Shown: in pieces, positions 1 to 10,081 of the stretch
Numbering within the stretch: the stretch's first letter is position 1
Layout: every line of letters begins with the position of its first letter
NCBI GenBank assembly: GCA_021464525.1
Contig: JADRCO010000666.1
Coordinates: 1-28,565 of the forward strand
DNA length: 28,565 nucleotides
Reading direction: 5' to 3'
Origin: Rhizophagus sp. LPA8_4_AMF
Taxonomy: Eukaryota; Glomeromycota; Glomeromycetes; Glomerales; Glomeraceae
The notes under the pieces: generated by a model
Databases searched by the model: none
The model's input: the letters and a program-made list of their open reading frames with translations, nothing else
What the model was told of the DNA's origin: nothing
Program-made: the position numbers and the translations under genes

Positions 1-1130
1 GAATTTTATATACTGTTGATTTTCTTCTCAAATTCGGCTATCAGATAGGGGGGGGGGGTTATGTTAAACATATAATCAAATTGGATCGGCCTTACACTAA
101 AATGAAAATTGTTGCAACACCTAATTCCTCCACTTCCATTCATCTTAATTTTGATCTTTATCTTTGCTTTTCATCTCCACAAACCATGGAGATGATGTTC
201 AACAACATATACAGTAAATAATACAAATAAACATTAAACGTTTGATTAAAAAAAATCAATACCTACAGTATTTATTTTGAATCGTACAACTTTGATCAGG
301 TCCGTTTATTATTAAAATAATTCCGAATTCTTCATAAATAATTTTTTCAAGAAAACTTGAAAGGATTGATCAAATTAGACATCATCATATTATAGACGTT
401 GAATATACGATAAATCTCAAAGGTGGTTGATAATTCTTCATCATCAAATCGATGTAAGCCCTAGAAGGTTCAAAAAATATCTTCAGTTAACGTGAATTTA
501 AAAACAAAAATTTTCCTTCAACTTACGTAAGCTCCTACAAATTGCGTAATAAAGTGTAGGATCGTTATGGCATTCTCCAGATTATTTTGACCAAAATTAT
601 GAATAACCGAAACTATAAATGTTCAAATTGACGTTTGAGCCATTGCCAAATAAAGTGTATCAAGGGAATGATACATTGAAATAGGACTTTGTGCATATGA
701 CTCACTTTCAATAATTTTTTACAAATAAAATTGCAGTACAGTTTAATAATGTTCGCCTGCATCCGAAAAATAAATAAAATAGTTATAGAAAATATTTATT
801 CGAACTGAAAGTACTGTAAACATTAAATTGTAGTTTGATAAATTTTCTAGTTACACACCTCAAGAGGGTTTTCCTACTCTGTGCGCTATTTATTCAATCT
901 TATTAAGATTTTCAATTAGCTCCTCTATCGAAACAGTAATGAAAATTTAATGCTGAATATTATAAAAAATAAAAAAATAATACTAATTGCTTCACTAATT
1001 TTTTGATCTATAAATTAATGCTTGATTGTAAGTTGTAACAAGTTCTCAATCAAAAATATTAAAATTACGCTTCAAAACGCACATACCGGAAAACATGATC
1101 CACTTCAATCTTGACTTTGGAATAAGTCAT
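1..1130 (-). pseudogene. Decayed multi-exon gene unit 1a (unknown family)
   Basis: This is the first of four related units (others near 1365-2100, 7470-8640 and 8641-9540). On the minus strand a short intron with GTAAGT donor and CTTCTAG acceptor spans 461-526. Its downstream exon reads AYIDLMMKNYQPPLRFI, which unit 2a matches with AFIDLIVKNYQWTWRFI. An upstream segment reads ITVSIEELIENLNKIE and then hits TAA. A possible first exon, MTYSKVKIEVDHVFR, runs 1130-1087 and ends at a GTATGT donor, but I find no counterpart in the other units. No frame stays open through the unit, so I call it a relict. The family is not recognised. The left end may lie outside the window. A run of 11 G at 48-58 is odd in such AT-rich DNA. 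Confidence 0.5.
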
Positions 1131-1364
1131 ATTAATAGATGTATTGATAGAATTATTTGTATCATTCAGACATGATGAATCTCATCACTGTTAATTTCTA
1201 CAGCAAGTACTAGTAATTAGACGGTCATTTAAATTGCTTACACAGTAGGATCTGGATCTCCTGATAGTACTTAATAAAAACTTTCGTTCGAAAGTTGCAT
1301 CATGGTATATTTTCAATCATAACAACATCTAAAAATGTTGACTGGTACTTTGAGATCAATCATT

Positions 1365-2100
1365 GTGCAGATTATTGCATTACTGCTCAACCATCTAATG
1401 CTACAGATTCTCTTTTAATGGAAAACAATCACTAAAATGACAATAGTTGCAAAAACTAAATCTTTCCCTTCCTTTTCACCTTCATCTTGATCTTCACTAT
1501 CTTTGCAATAACTATAGAAAAGCTTTAGCAAATACGAATATTTGAAAAGTATAATTAAACATTTTGATTAAATAAATCAATACCTGCAGTATCCCCGCGT
1601 TCTTTGATATAAAAATTTTCTGAATTGTGCATGAACCAGGATGAAACGTCCGTTTTTATTATTAGAGTCCAAGGCACTGAAATAGCATTTTATGAATTAG
1701 CACATTTTTGCGATAATCTTACGAATAAAATTTCAATACAGTTTCTTTTAAGTTTACGTTAACCATAAAATAGAATACTGGAATAAGATAGCTTTGAATA
1801 TTACCTACCTCAAGAAAGTCATCTACCTTGTGTACTATTTATTCTATTAAAATGACGATATGACATTTCCTGTATAAATTGCTAATTGTGCCTGGCAGTA
1901 AAAATTTAAAATTGAAGAAAAAAGATAACACAGTGCTTTGGAAATCAAATTGCTCGTGACTTGTGAAAACGGTCGCATTCATTTCATCAACAATTAAATG
2001 TTTCACCGACAGGATCATTTCTCAGACAAAGACCGACAAGAAATTTAGGATTAGAGATAGGGTAATGCGAAAGCATGTAGAGTTTATATATAAAATTTTT
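1365..2100 (-). pseudogene. Decayed gene unit 1b with one readable spliced exon pair
   Basis: Second unit of the same family, shortened in its middle compared with units 1a and 2a. On the minus strand an exon from about 1672 to 1584 joins across a 72-nt intron (1512-1583, acceptor CTATAG) to an exon at 1511-1415. The joined reading is open: it includes FILVHAQFRKFLYQRTRGYC, then SYCKDSEDQDEGEKEGK, then a hydrophobic tail LVFATIVILVIVFH and a stop. The C-x2-C pair could bind metal and the tail could be a membrane anchor; both are inferences. The matching exons in units 1a, 2a and 2b are frameshifted, so the open reading here may be chance survival. Upstream exons are missing or unreadable. Function unknown. 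Confidence 0.45.
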
Positions 2101-2296
2101 GTGGAACCTAGGGGTGAAAAAATCTTAGCGTGATGATTTTGTCACATGGACACGTTACGTTTTTTATTAAGTTTCTGAGGGGGGACGGTTTTTTTTACTA
2201 GCCTGTTCGCTATTTGTCACTGAATTAAATGTCACCTGTACTACCACGTTTAAAGTACTATTTATATTGTGTAGCCGATATTTTAGGACGTTATCA
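2101..2296. other. Intergenic sequence between unit 1b and a MITE-like element
   Basis: No gene is supported. The first part aligns with 9530-9600 (a shared ATATAAAATTTTTGTGGAAC-like stretch), so it belongs to the segmental duplication. Most of 2163-2400 has no counterpart in the right-hand copy, which points to an insertion or deletion after the duplication. Confidence 0.4.
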
Positions 2297-2395
2297 AGTC
2301 CGAAGCGCAGTTATCATTGCACATCATCACGTGCCGGACGGACAACAGGAATAGTAATGTATATACAGTATTAGTATATATGGTCACTTCGGACT
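2297..2395. mobile_element. Small MITE-like element with GTCCGAAG terminal inverted repeats
   Basis: The left end AGTCCGAAG (2297-2305) is the exact reverse complement of the right end CTTCGGACT (2387-2395), enclosing about 100 bp. The same end, extended to GTCCGAAGCG, bounds a 280-bp element at 14299-14578. The paralogous position in the right-hand duplication lacks this segment. There is no coding capacity, and I could not define a target-site duplication. Confidence 0.5.
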
Positions 2396-2535
2396 GATTA
2401 AAAAATGTCTTTTACTTCAATGTTAAAAATGTAATATATAAATTCGCCGGCGGAAGCTAATGTAGAATTATGATTGTCATGTATATATATATAATTTTCA
2501 ATATATGTATAAAATTTTCGGTCTTAAAAAAATGA

Positions 2536-2588
2536 AACCAAATTTTTTTTTTAAAAAAAAAAATTTGTAAAAAAAAAAAATTTGGTTC
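2536..2588. repeat. A/T-rich inverted repeat (hairpin)
   Basis: AACCAAA followed by a T-run is mirrored by an A-run followed by TTTGGTT, giving perfect arms of about 17 bp around a short A-rich loop. It lies between the decayed units and the 3' end of the MACPF-like pseudogene. It could form a cruciform or hairpin; no function is shown. Confidence 0.6.
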
Positions 2589-2999
2589 GATATTTCTTTT
2601 ATATATGTTTATGTATGAATGACCATATTTCTAATAAATTTATATATAAACAACAAATTTTCTGATTTTAATACTCTTAATGTAAATTAAATTCTTTCTA
2701 TGAAACGAAAATGAGCCACAAAACAAAATATCAGATTTAGACAAAAACAAAATGAATAAGCAATATTTGATGTTAAAAACATAAATTTCGTAATTTAATC
2801 TTATTCATATATAATATTCATATCTTACAAATAAATAAATAAAAATTATATTTATATAAATTCCATCTTAATCTTATTAATCTTATTTTTTTTCTTTTGA
2901 ATTGTGTAATACTATATATAAAAAAATTTTTATAAATCCTAAAATAAAAATTTTGTTAAATTTTTCCATAAAATATTAAATTTTGATTAGATAAATAAC

Positions 3000-4943
3000 T
3001 TAATTCAAATTCTTTGGATCAAAAAATGCATATTTCAAACTATTTTCTAATTTCATTAATCTTTTACAAATACTGTACAATTATCTTGATTACATTTAAC
3101 ATTAATGTATTTAACTTTAATTTCATTAGCTTTTTGTTTTAAGAAAATTGGAACATAATTGTTTGCTGCAGAATACAAACTAAAAAATTTTGGGTTTGAT
3201 TCTAGAGAATTAAACTTGATAAAGTTGAACAGTTTTTTTGTCTTACTAGTATGTTGAAAGGTTGAGATTCCATAATTGTCAGAATTAGGATAGTTTGAGA
3301 TAATAAGTGTATAAAATGTAAAATTAGGTAAGTTAACATAGTGATTTTTTTCTATACAATAAGAAAATATATATGTTTCAACTTTTCTATTTTCTCTATC
3401 ATTAGAAAAATGATGGCCAATGACTATAGAATTATTTGAAGAATCCAACTTGCTTAATACTGGAATACCAAAGCAAAGAATTGATGAATCATATTTCAAA
3501 TCTAATTGTTTGATTATATATTGTTGATTCGATACATTGAATTCATTTTTTAAAACTTTCAATTTAACATTAATATCTGAACGATTAAAATCAAAATTTA
3601 TGTCATAACCAATGATCATCCATTTAATTTTCAATTTACATTCTGAATTATAAGTCTTGGATCTTCATCCAGTGGCCAAATGATTTGGCAACTAAAAACA
3701 TCTTTTCCTTTTTTATCAATAACTGTTGCAAAGATGTTACAATCAGCATCTTTATTGTGAAGAATTTCTAAAATATTTTCTGGTATGTTTATCAACTGAC
3801 TTCCAGATTCGGACAATTTATAGGAATAATCTTCAATACTTGTAGAAAGAATTCTTTTACCAACTAATGATAAGATTTGTTTACGTAAATCTTTAGATAA
3901 AAGTTGAAAAATATTAACTGATTCTTTAAATTTTATGCAACTCCAGTATCTAAAATCTCCAAGAGATTCTGCCCAATCTGCTTCGTTAAAATTGTTTGAA
4001 TTAAATTGTTTTCCTCCAATTAATTTAAAATTTTGATATTTAGAAGAATTATTTTTGTTTAAAGTTTTTGAAGAATTTTTTTCAATCCCAATGTTTGAAG
4101 CCTGGCCACCCATTTTGGTAGCATGTTCACCAATACTTTCTTCAGAATTTTCTCTTACAATAAAATAAGCTCTTCCTCCCAAAATAACTTCTTTTGGAAT
4201 AAATTGCCCAAAATCATTTATGATATTCTTAAACTTTCTAGGATCTTTAGAGTCTATAACATCCTTTACTGCTTTAATAAATTCTGTAGTTGGTTCTAAT
4301 TTAAACTTTAAAGTCATTTTATTGTATTCAATAACACTACAATTTAAATTAGTTACAACATTAGAATTTTTGAAATTTGAATTTCCAATTGATACTCCAA
4401 ATTTTGCAAAATTTGGAATATCAGTATCCGCAGCTAAAAGTAAATCATTTTTATAATTTTATCTTCTTCCAAACAAATCTGAATTGTACTATTTTCGTAC
4501 CCATCAACAACTTCATCCATTTCACAACCCACTATTGTAAATGCTCTCTTAATGGCTTTTTCTAAAGTCTCAGTACGCCCATATTCTAGTTTAAGCTTAT
4601 CTTTTAAAAATTTCCAATCAAGTTCTGATTTTAAATATAAAATTTTTCTCTCTTTGTCTATAATGTTTCCTAAAATAATCTTTTTTTCATCTTCTTTTGC
4701 TATTTCAGCCAATGAACTTCCGCCAATCTTATTATTATTAATAATCTTATTTGCAAACGAAAATGTATCATTCATTTCGACTTTGCTATTTTGTTCAAGT
4801 TTTTTGCGAACGTTTGATAAGCTAGTTTTAAGATTTAAATTGACTGATACAAATCTTGATGGTGGGTCGTCTACTTGAACTGTTATGTTAACATCAATGG
4901 AATCCACATAAATTATTTTATTTTGATATCTAATATTAGTCAT
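3000..4943 (-). pseudogene. MACPF-like protein, frameshifted copy
   Basis: This is the left paralogue of the intact gene at 10082-12091 and keeps the same order of domains. Three breaks are visible. First, the T-run at 4448-4452 has five T where the intact copy has six (11580-11585), and translation then stops within a few codons. Second, about 28 bases present in the intact copy (10742-10769) are missing near 3643, shifting the frame after the DPRLIIQNVN end. Third, 5 extra bases at 3071-3078, making TACTGTAC, truncate the C-terminus after CNQDNC. Between breaks the frames stay open and clearly similar, including FGQFIPKEVILGGRAYF. The first ATG is at 4943-4941 and the stop homologous to the intact copy is at 3000-3002. 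Decay therefore looks recent. One break sits in a homopolymer and could be an assembly error, but the other two could not both be explained that way. Confidence 0.8.
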
Positions 4944-4949
4944 TACCAA

Positions 4950-5364
4950 AGACTTTAAAAGAAATAGTTGATTAATATATCGGTTTCAAAATAAATATCA
5001 AAGGTTACTTATGCATTTCTGAAAGTATCACACACTAGCGTGTCTCGTATGTGTATGGAATTTTTCAAAATAAATAATTAAATTACGAAATTTCTATCGT
5101 GCTTTGGATTATTAAGATAAAATAGTGATTTAAGTATATTACGAAGGCATATTTTTTTCATTCCAGAAAAATCTCTACCTTTTTATAGTTTTGAAAAAAA
5201 AAAAATTTATCGGAATGATTTTCTGATTCATGACTCAGTACCAATATTTAATATGTAAATAAATTAGTATATAAAAATAATATTCAATAGAATAGTCGAT
5301 CTTGTGTATTATTATTTTTGGGGAATCCCATATGCATAATGTGATAATGTATTACCGGTATTAC
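4950..5364. other. Intergenic, upstream of the MACPF-like pseudogene
   Basis: AT-rich sequence with no supported gene. It would contain the old promoter of the minus-strand pseudogene. I see no clear promoter element. Confidence 0.4.
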
Positions 5365-5653
5365 AATTTTTTTTAATGCGCTTAACCTTTTTAAAAAAAA
5401 TTTCGCGAATACTATTTTTTAATGAACTTAAACTTTTTTAAAAAAAAATCTGAATTTTTTTTAATGCATTTAACCTTTTTTTAAAAAAAAAATTTGGCGA
5501 ATACTATTTTTTAATGAACTTAACCTTTTTTAAAAAAAAGTCTGAATTTTTTTTTAATGCACTTAACCTTTTTTGTAAAAAAATCTCCTGAATATTTTTT
5601 AATGAACTTAACCTTTTTTAAAAAAAAATCTGAATTTTTTTTAATGCACTTTA
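5365..5653. repeat. Higher-order minisatellite (about 40-bp units in 85-bp pairs)
   Basis: Two alternating variants repeat about three and a half times. Variant one contains TTTAATGCRCTTAACC and ends near TCGCGAATAC or similar; variant two contains TTTAATGAACTTAACC and ends TCTGAA. Each monomer also has a CCTTTTTTAAAAAAAA core that could fold back on itself. The alternation shows that the pair, not the monomer, was amplified last. Confidence 0.8.
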
Positions 5654-5737
5654 ATAATCTTTTTTTTTCTCATTCAATTTTTTATAAAAGGGAGGATTTT
5701 TATTGTAAAAGAAATTAATATAAAAATTAAAAATAAA

Positions 5738-5757
5738 TAAATATATATATATATATT
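5738..5757. repeat. AT dinucleotide microsatellite
   Basis: A run of about eight AT repeats beside the minisatellite. No other feature is seen. Confidence 0.7.
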
Positions 5758-5920
5758 TTTATCTTTTATAATATATATACACAAACTATGAAACCTTTGT
5801 CCATTACCTTGCTGATAAAAAATTATAGTCTTATCGTGATTTTTTTTTTACCACCTAATTTAAAAATTCCAATTTAGAAATAAAATCTTTCCTTTCTTCC
5901 TTATCAAAAGCAATTCAAAT

Positions 5921-6231
5921 GAATTATCTTTTTAGAAAGTTGAATTATACTAATAAATGGTGATCAAAAGAAATTTTTATCACGTCAATAGTTATAATAA
6001 TTGCGAAAACTATAAACATTAAATATAAAATTAAATAAACAAATATTAAATAAATAAAATTAAATATTAAATCAAACAAATAAATACAGTATAAATAATT
6101 TTGAACTAAACTCAACTATAAAATACACCAATAAATTAATCATAATTAACTTCAAATTATATTATCGACATAATTTAAATGCTTCCATCAGTAGAAACAA
6201 TTACATTGTCATCATTATCCTCTAAATTTGC
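5921..6231 (-). repeat. Dispersed repeat with an inverted partner at 18743-18985; possible gene 3' end
   Basis: 5921-6180 matches the reverse complement of 18743-18985 over nearly its whole length, for example TAATAAATGGTGATCAAAAG in both. Just beyond the repeat, on the minus strand, an acceptor-like AATTTAG at 6232-6238 is followed by 57 nt (6231-6175) that read ANLEDNDDNVIVSTDGSI and stop exactly where the repeat begins. The repeat could therefore be a duplicated 3' untranslated region with a terminal exon here. The partner keeps only a weak likeness in that exon (IDDNKD then stop). The gene upstream is not visible. Confidence 0.55.
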
Positions 6232-6257
6232 CTAAATTATACAAACGTTATGGCGAA

Positions 6258-6384
6258 GCCCGAGAGAAACTCGGTATAACTCAAAATAAAATAGAAAAAC
6301 TACACCACTGTGCGCTCCGAATCTAACAACATAGTTTTTACCTTATTCTGAACTTTACCAAGTTTTACCGAGTTGTCTCTCGGT
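6258..6384. mobile_element. MITE-like element with CCGAGAG..ACTCGGTA inverted ends
   Basis: The left end CCGAGAGAAACTCGGTA (about 6260-6276) is the inverse of the right end TACCGAGTTGTCTCTCGG (6366-6383), with one base difference in spacing. The whole is about 125 bp and noncoding. The ends are themselves partly palindromic (CGAG..CTCG). It resembles small non-autonomous transposon relics. No clear target duplication was found. Confidence 0.55.
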
Positions 6385-7469
6385 ATGTGATTGGGTGTCC
6401 CGTATATTATGAAATCAGCTGTAAACCGGTATTTATCCGGATAAAAACTGAGATTATCTGGATATCCAGAAAAAATAATTTACCCAGGTTCATTCAGTTG
6501 AATCCGAAACACGAGTAAAAATAGGGAATTTCATTATATGGACTTTTACATTTATTAGTTATTGTTGATTGTGAATTACTGTATATATAAAATAATGCCA
6601 ATGCTTTATTCATCCAATACTTTGCGTCCTTTCTATTTATATTCTTTCGTTCGACCCTCTTTTATTACAAAATAATTATAAAACCTATTAAAAATTAAGC
6701 TTATAAATAATTCGAATTTGTAACTCATAAATGTATTGATCATAGTTTTCAGTTTTCAAATATTCATATTTAATACCTGTAAAATGATACATATTAATCT
6801 AAATTTTATATTTTAGATTTCAAAAAAAAAATTTTTTTTTTATATACATGCATAACTTATCTAATTCTTTTACTTTCGGATTCCAGTAATTTCACCTTCA
6901 AATATATATTATTCTTTTTATTATAGTATATTATTCTATATTCTTAATTTTTATTATATTTTATTTTGTTGTGAAAATAAAAACACGTTTTTTATATATA
7001 AAATACAAAATTTATTTGCAAAGACTTTTCCATTTAATACACATACCCTGTAAAAAAAGTCGATCCGTTTTTTATATTTCATCTTTTTTCCGTAAAAGGC
7101 TCATATTTCCGGAATTAATAACCTTATATCACGGAATTTATCGAATTATTTAGTTTTTACAGAAATAACGGATAAAATTTTTATAGGGATAACTCTGTTC
7201 CATTATTTCTTGCCTCTTTAAACTTGAATTCCAATTCATCAAATTCATAATCAACCCATATATTTCCTCATAATTGTATGATTGAGTAGAGAAATAAAAT
7301 AACTTACTCTGCGAAACTATTACATTTTTAATATCACCATAATATCGTAATAGTAAATATAATGTTAAACTGAACCTTTGGTTGACCAAAAAATTAGTAA
7401 TTTGAGATTGATAACCATACAAATTATTACACCATTACCTATCATCTTAAAAGCAATAATACCACATAT
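6385..7469. other. AT-rich intergenic stretch
   Basis: No gene is supported. Short palindromic pieces such as TATCCGGATA (around 6435) and GGATATCC (around 6460) occur near the left edge. Short open frames here are AT-rich, with no similarity to anything else in the window, and I treat them as chance. Confidence 0.4.
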
Positions 7470-8640
7470 TTTTTTCATGTTAAACATAGAATCAAAATTA
7501 CATTAAAATGACGATAGTAGAAACAACATCAGGAAATGTTTTCCACTTAAAATCTACATGGAAATCCACATCAAATATTGTGAAAATATGTGGTAATCTG
7601 ATTTGTTCTAATATTTTCCAAATACTCTATGACAAAATATATGGTATCTTCGACGTAAATTCACAAACCTCGAAGATTAAATATGTGAATCCATGTACGA
7701 TATATGGGAATGTATGGGAATCCACATATTTCTGAATTAATTCATATGGAATTATATGGACCGATCTACCTAAAATTTCATAATGAACTAAAATTCCCCC
7801 ACTTCCTTTCATCTTCATCTTGATCTTTATCTTTGCTCTTCATCTCTACAAACCATGGAGAAGATGTTGAACGTACACAGTAAATAATATCAATAATATT
7901 TCATTAAAAAAAAGAATTCAATAGCCATAGTACAAATTTCTTTGATATAATTTTTTTTTTTTGAATTTTGCGATTTTTGGTCAGGATGGAACGTCCGCTT
8001 ATTATTAAAATATTCTAGATCTTTCGTAAATGTAATTTTTTAAGAGAACTTGAAAAGATTGATCAATTTGGACATCATCATATTATAAACGTTGATTATA
8101 TGTAAATTTTTGATAAATCTCCAAGTCCATTGGTAATTCTTCACTATCAAATCAATAAAAGCACTAGAAGGTTTAATATCTTAACGTGAATTCAAAAACA
8201 AAAAGTTTCCTTCAACTTACGTAAGCTCCTACAGGATCGTTATGACTGCATTTTCCAGATTATTTTATACCAAATTATGAACGACTGAAACTATCATGAT
8301 ATAAATGTTCAAATTAACATTAAAACCATTGTCAAATAAAGGGAGTGATACATTGAAATAGAATTTTGTGTATGACTCATTTCCAATAATTTTTTACGAA
8401 TAAAGTTGCGGTACAGTTCCTTGGTTTTAACGTCTGCCTGCATCCGTAAAATAAATTAAATAGTTGTAGAAAAAATTTTATTTAAACTTGAAAGTGCTAT
8501 AACCATTAAATTGTAGTGTTACCTACCCTGTACGCTATTTATTCAATTCTTGTCAAGACTTCTTCGATCGGCTCCTCTATCGAAACAGCAATGAAAATTT
8601 AATACTGAATATTATAGAAACATAAAAAGAAAAAAAAAAG
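7470..8640 (-). pseudogene. Decayed gene unit 2a, carrying a later insertion
   Basis: Paralogue of unit 1a within the segmental duplication. On the minus strand an exon reads ADVKTKELYRNFIRKKLLEM, continues SHTQNSISMYHSLYLTMV, and stops. A 57-nt intron (8164-8220, GTAAGT..CTTCTAG) sits at the same place as in 1a, and the next exon reads AFIDLIVKNYQWTWRFI. The segment upstream carries IEEPIEEVLTRIE followed by TAA, the same stop as in 1a, so that stop predates the duplication or the true frame differs. About 260 bp at 7527-7787 are absent from the other units. Function unknown. Confidence 0.5.
7527..7787. mobile_element. Insertion in unit 2a built of nested inverted repeats
   Basis: Comparison with units 1a, 1b and 2b shows that this block interrupts an otherwise aligned stretch between AACAAC and CTAAAATTCC. 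Inside it, CCACAT..ATGTGG and AAATATGTGAATCC..GGAATCCACATATTT form inverted repeats. There is no coding potential on either strand that makes sense in context. A MITE-like insertion is the simplest reading; loss from three other copies is less likely. Confidence 0.5.
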
Positions 8641-9540
8641 ATACAAATTAAACGTACATTTTGAGATCAATCGTTCTACAGATTATTACATTACTACTTA
8701 ACTATCTAACACTGCAGATTTTCTTTTAGTGGAAGAGGCTATGTTGATTATAGAATCATTAAAATGACGATAGTTATAACAACTAATCCTCCTTTTCCTT
8801 TACACCTTCATATTGATTATCTTTATCTTTACAAAAAGCTATGGATAAGAATTTAACAAATATGAACATTTGAGTAATATAAACAAACATTTGATTAAAA
8901 TAAATCAAATACCTGCAGTATCAAGTTTTTTGGTATGAAAAATTTTTTGAATTGTGCATGATCAGGATAGAACGTCCATTTTATCATTCTGAATCTTTCG
9001 TAAATTAAATCCCTTGAAAAAAAAAATCAATCTAATTAGACAATTAATATAACCTCAAGTGTTCTTATAGATGTTGAAATATATAAAGTTTTAATAAATC
9101 TCCAAGGTGGTTGGTAAATATTACCGTCAAATCAATATAAGCTCTAGTCGCTAAGGTTCAAAAATTTTTTAATACCTTTGAATTTGAGTTCAAAACCAAA
9201 TTTTTTTCAACTCACGTAGCTCCATAATGAAGTGCGGGATCGTTATCTGTTATGACTGTAATTTCTTAAATATAACGTTCGCTTGTACCATAAATAGAAT
9301 CACTGAACTTAGATAGTTGTGAAAATGTAACTACAGTTCGAGTAAATTTCCTTGTTACCTACCTCGTTTTTCTATGTGTACTAATGAAGTTATGTCATTC
9401 CCTGTATAAAGTGCTTCAATACTTTTCTAATTATGCCTCAATCAACAAAGCAGTAAAAATTTATAATTCCGAGAAATAGTTGAGAAATAATGAATACTAT
9501 GAAAAAAAAATCGCGAAAGGTGTTATATACAAAATTTTTG
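8641..9540 (-). pseudogene. Decayed gene unit 2b
   Basis: Paralogue of unit 1b, but it keeps the middle part that 1b lost. On the minus strand a 72-nt intron (9144-9215, GTGAGT..GACTAG) lies between a segment reading NDPALHYGA and one reading AYIDLTV, the same exon pair as in units 1a and 2a. A later segment reads HAQFKKFF, matching HAQFRKFL of unit 1b, and ends at a CTGCAG/GTATTT splice-like junction. Several frameshifts and stops separate these pieces. Shared intron positions in three units are the best evidence that the family was once protein-coding. Confidence 0.5.
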
Positions 9541-10081
9541 TGGAACTTGGACGCATTTTTTGGGGAATTGGGGTATAGGTAAGTTTCACAGGAGGTCAAT
9601 TTTAGTATTCATTTGTACTCGTGATAGAATGCATAAAATTTTCAGTCTTGAGTAGTTGAGTTCAAAATTTCTTTATCATTTATTCATAAATATGGTCATA
9701 TTCCAAACAAATTTTATACCTATGTAAATTAAATTTTTTTCTATTAAACCAAAACGAGTCAACAAAATATCAAAAAAATTTATATGCGGAGAAATGCTAT
9801 AAACGAAACTTATATTTAAAATATTAAAACAAAATAAATGAGAAATATTTAACGTTAAAATTATACGTATACGTATTTCATAAATTTCATAATTGATCTT
9901 AATGTAACAAAATCTATATCTTTACAAATAAATATATTAACAACATCAAGCATCTTAATCTTATTTCTTTTTTTTATTTTGAATTGTTGTAATATATAAA
10001 CATTCTATGAAAATTCTATAAAAATAATAACTTGTTTAATTTTTTCATAAAATATTGAATTGAATAAATAAATGAATTAAC
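9541..10081. other. 3' flank of the intact MACPF-like gene
   Basis: Aligns with 2090-2999 apart from the 2163-2400 block, so the duplication continues through this flank. No gene is seen. Shared pieces include CATCTTAATCTTATT close to the stop codon, possibly part of the 3' untranslated region. Confidence 0.45.

Noticed and set aside
3056-3634. Separate 192-aa gene
   Set aside because: It begins without an ATG, exactly at the 28-base deletion, and matches the C-terminal part of the intact paralogue; it is a piece of the pseudogene.
4220-4878. Plus-strand frames over the MACPF-like pseudogene
   Set aside because: They are antisense shadows of the minus-strand coding sequence; the same kind of frame lies opposite the intact copy at 11352-12035.
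6971-7422. Two short frames on opposite strands
   Set aside because: AT-rich low-complexity composition, no similarity within the window, no splice or context support.
7508-7818. Short frames on both strands of unit 2a
   Set aside because: Most of this lies in a noncoding inverted-repeat insertion, which explains the matching open frames on both strands.
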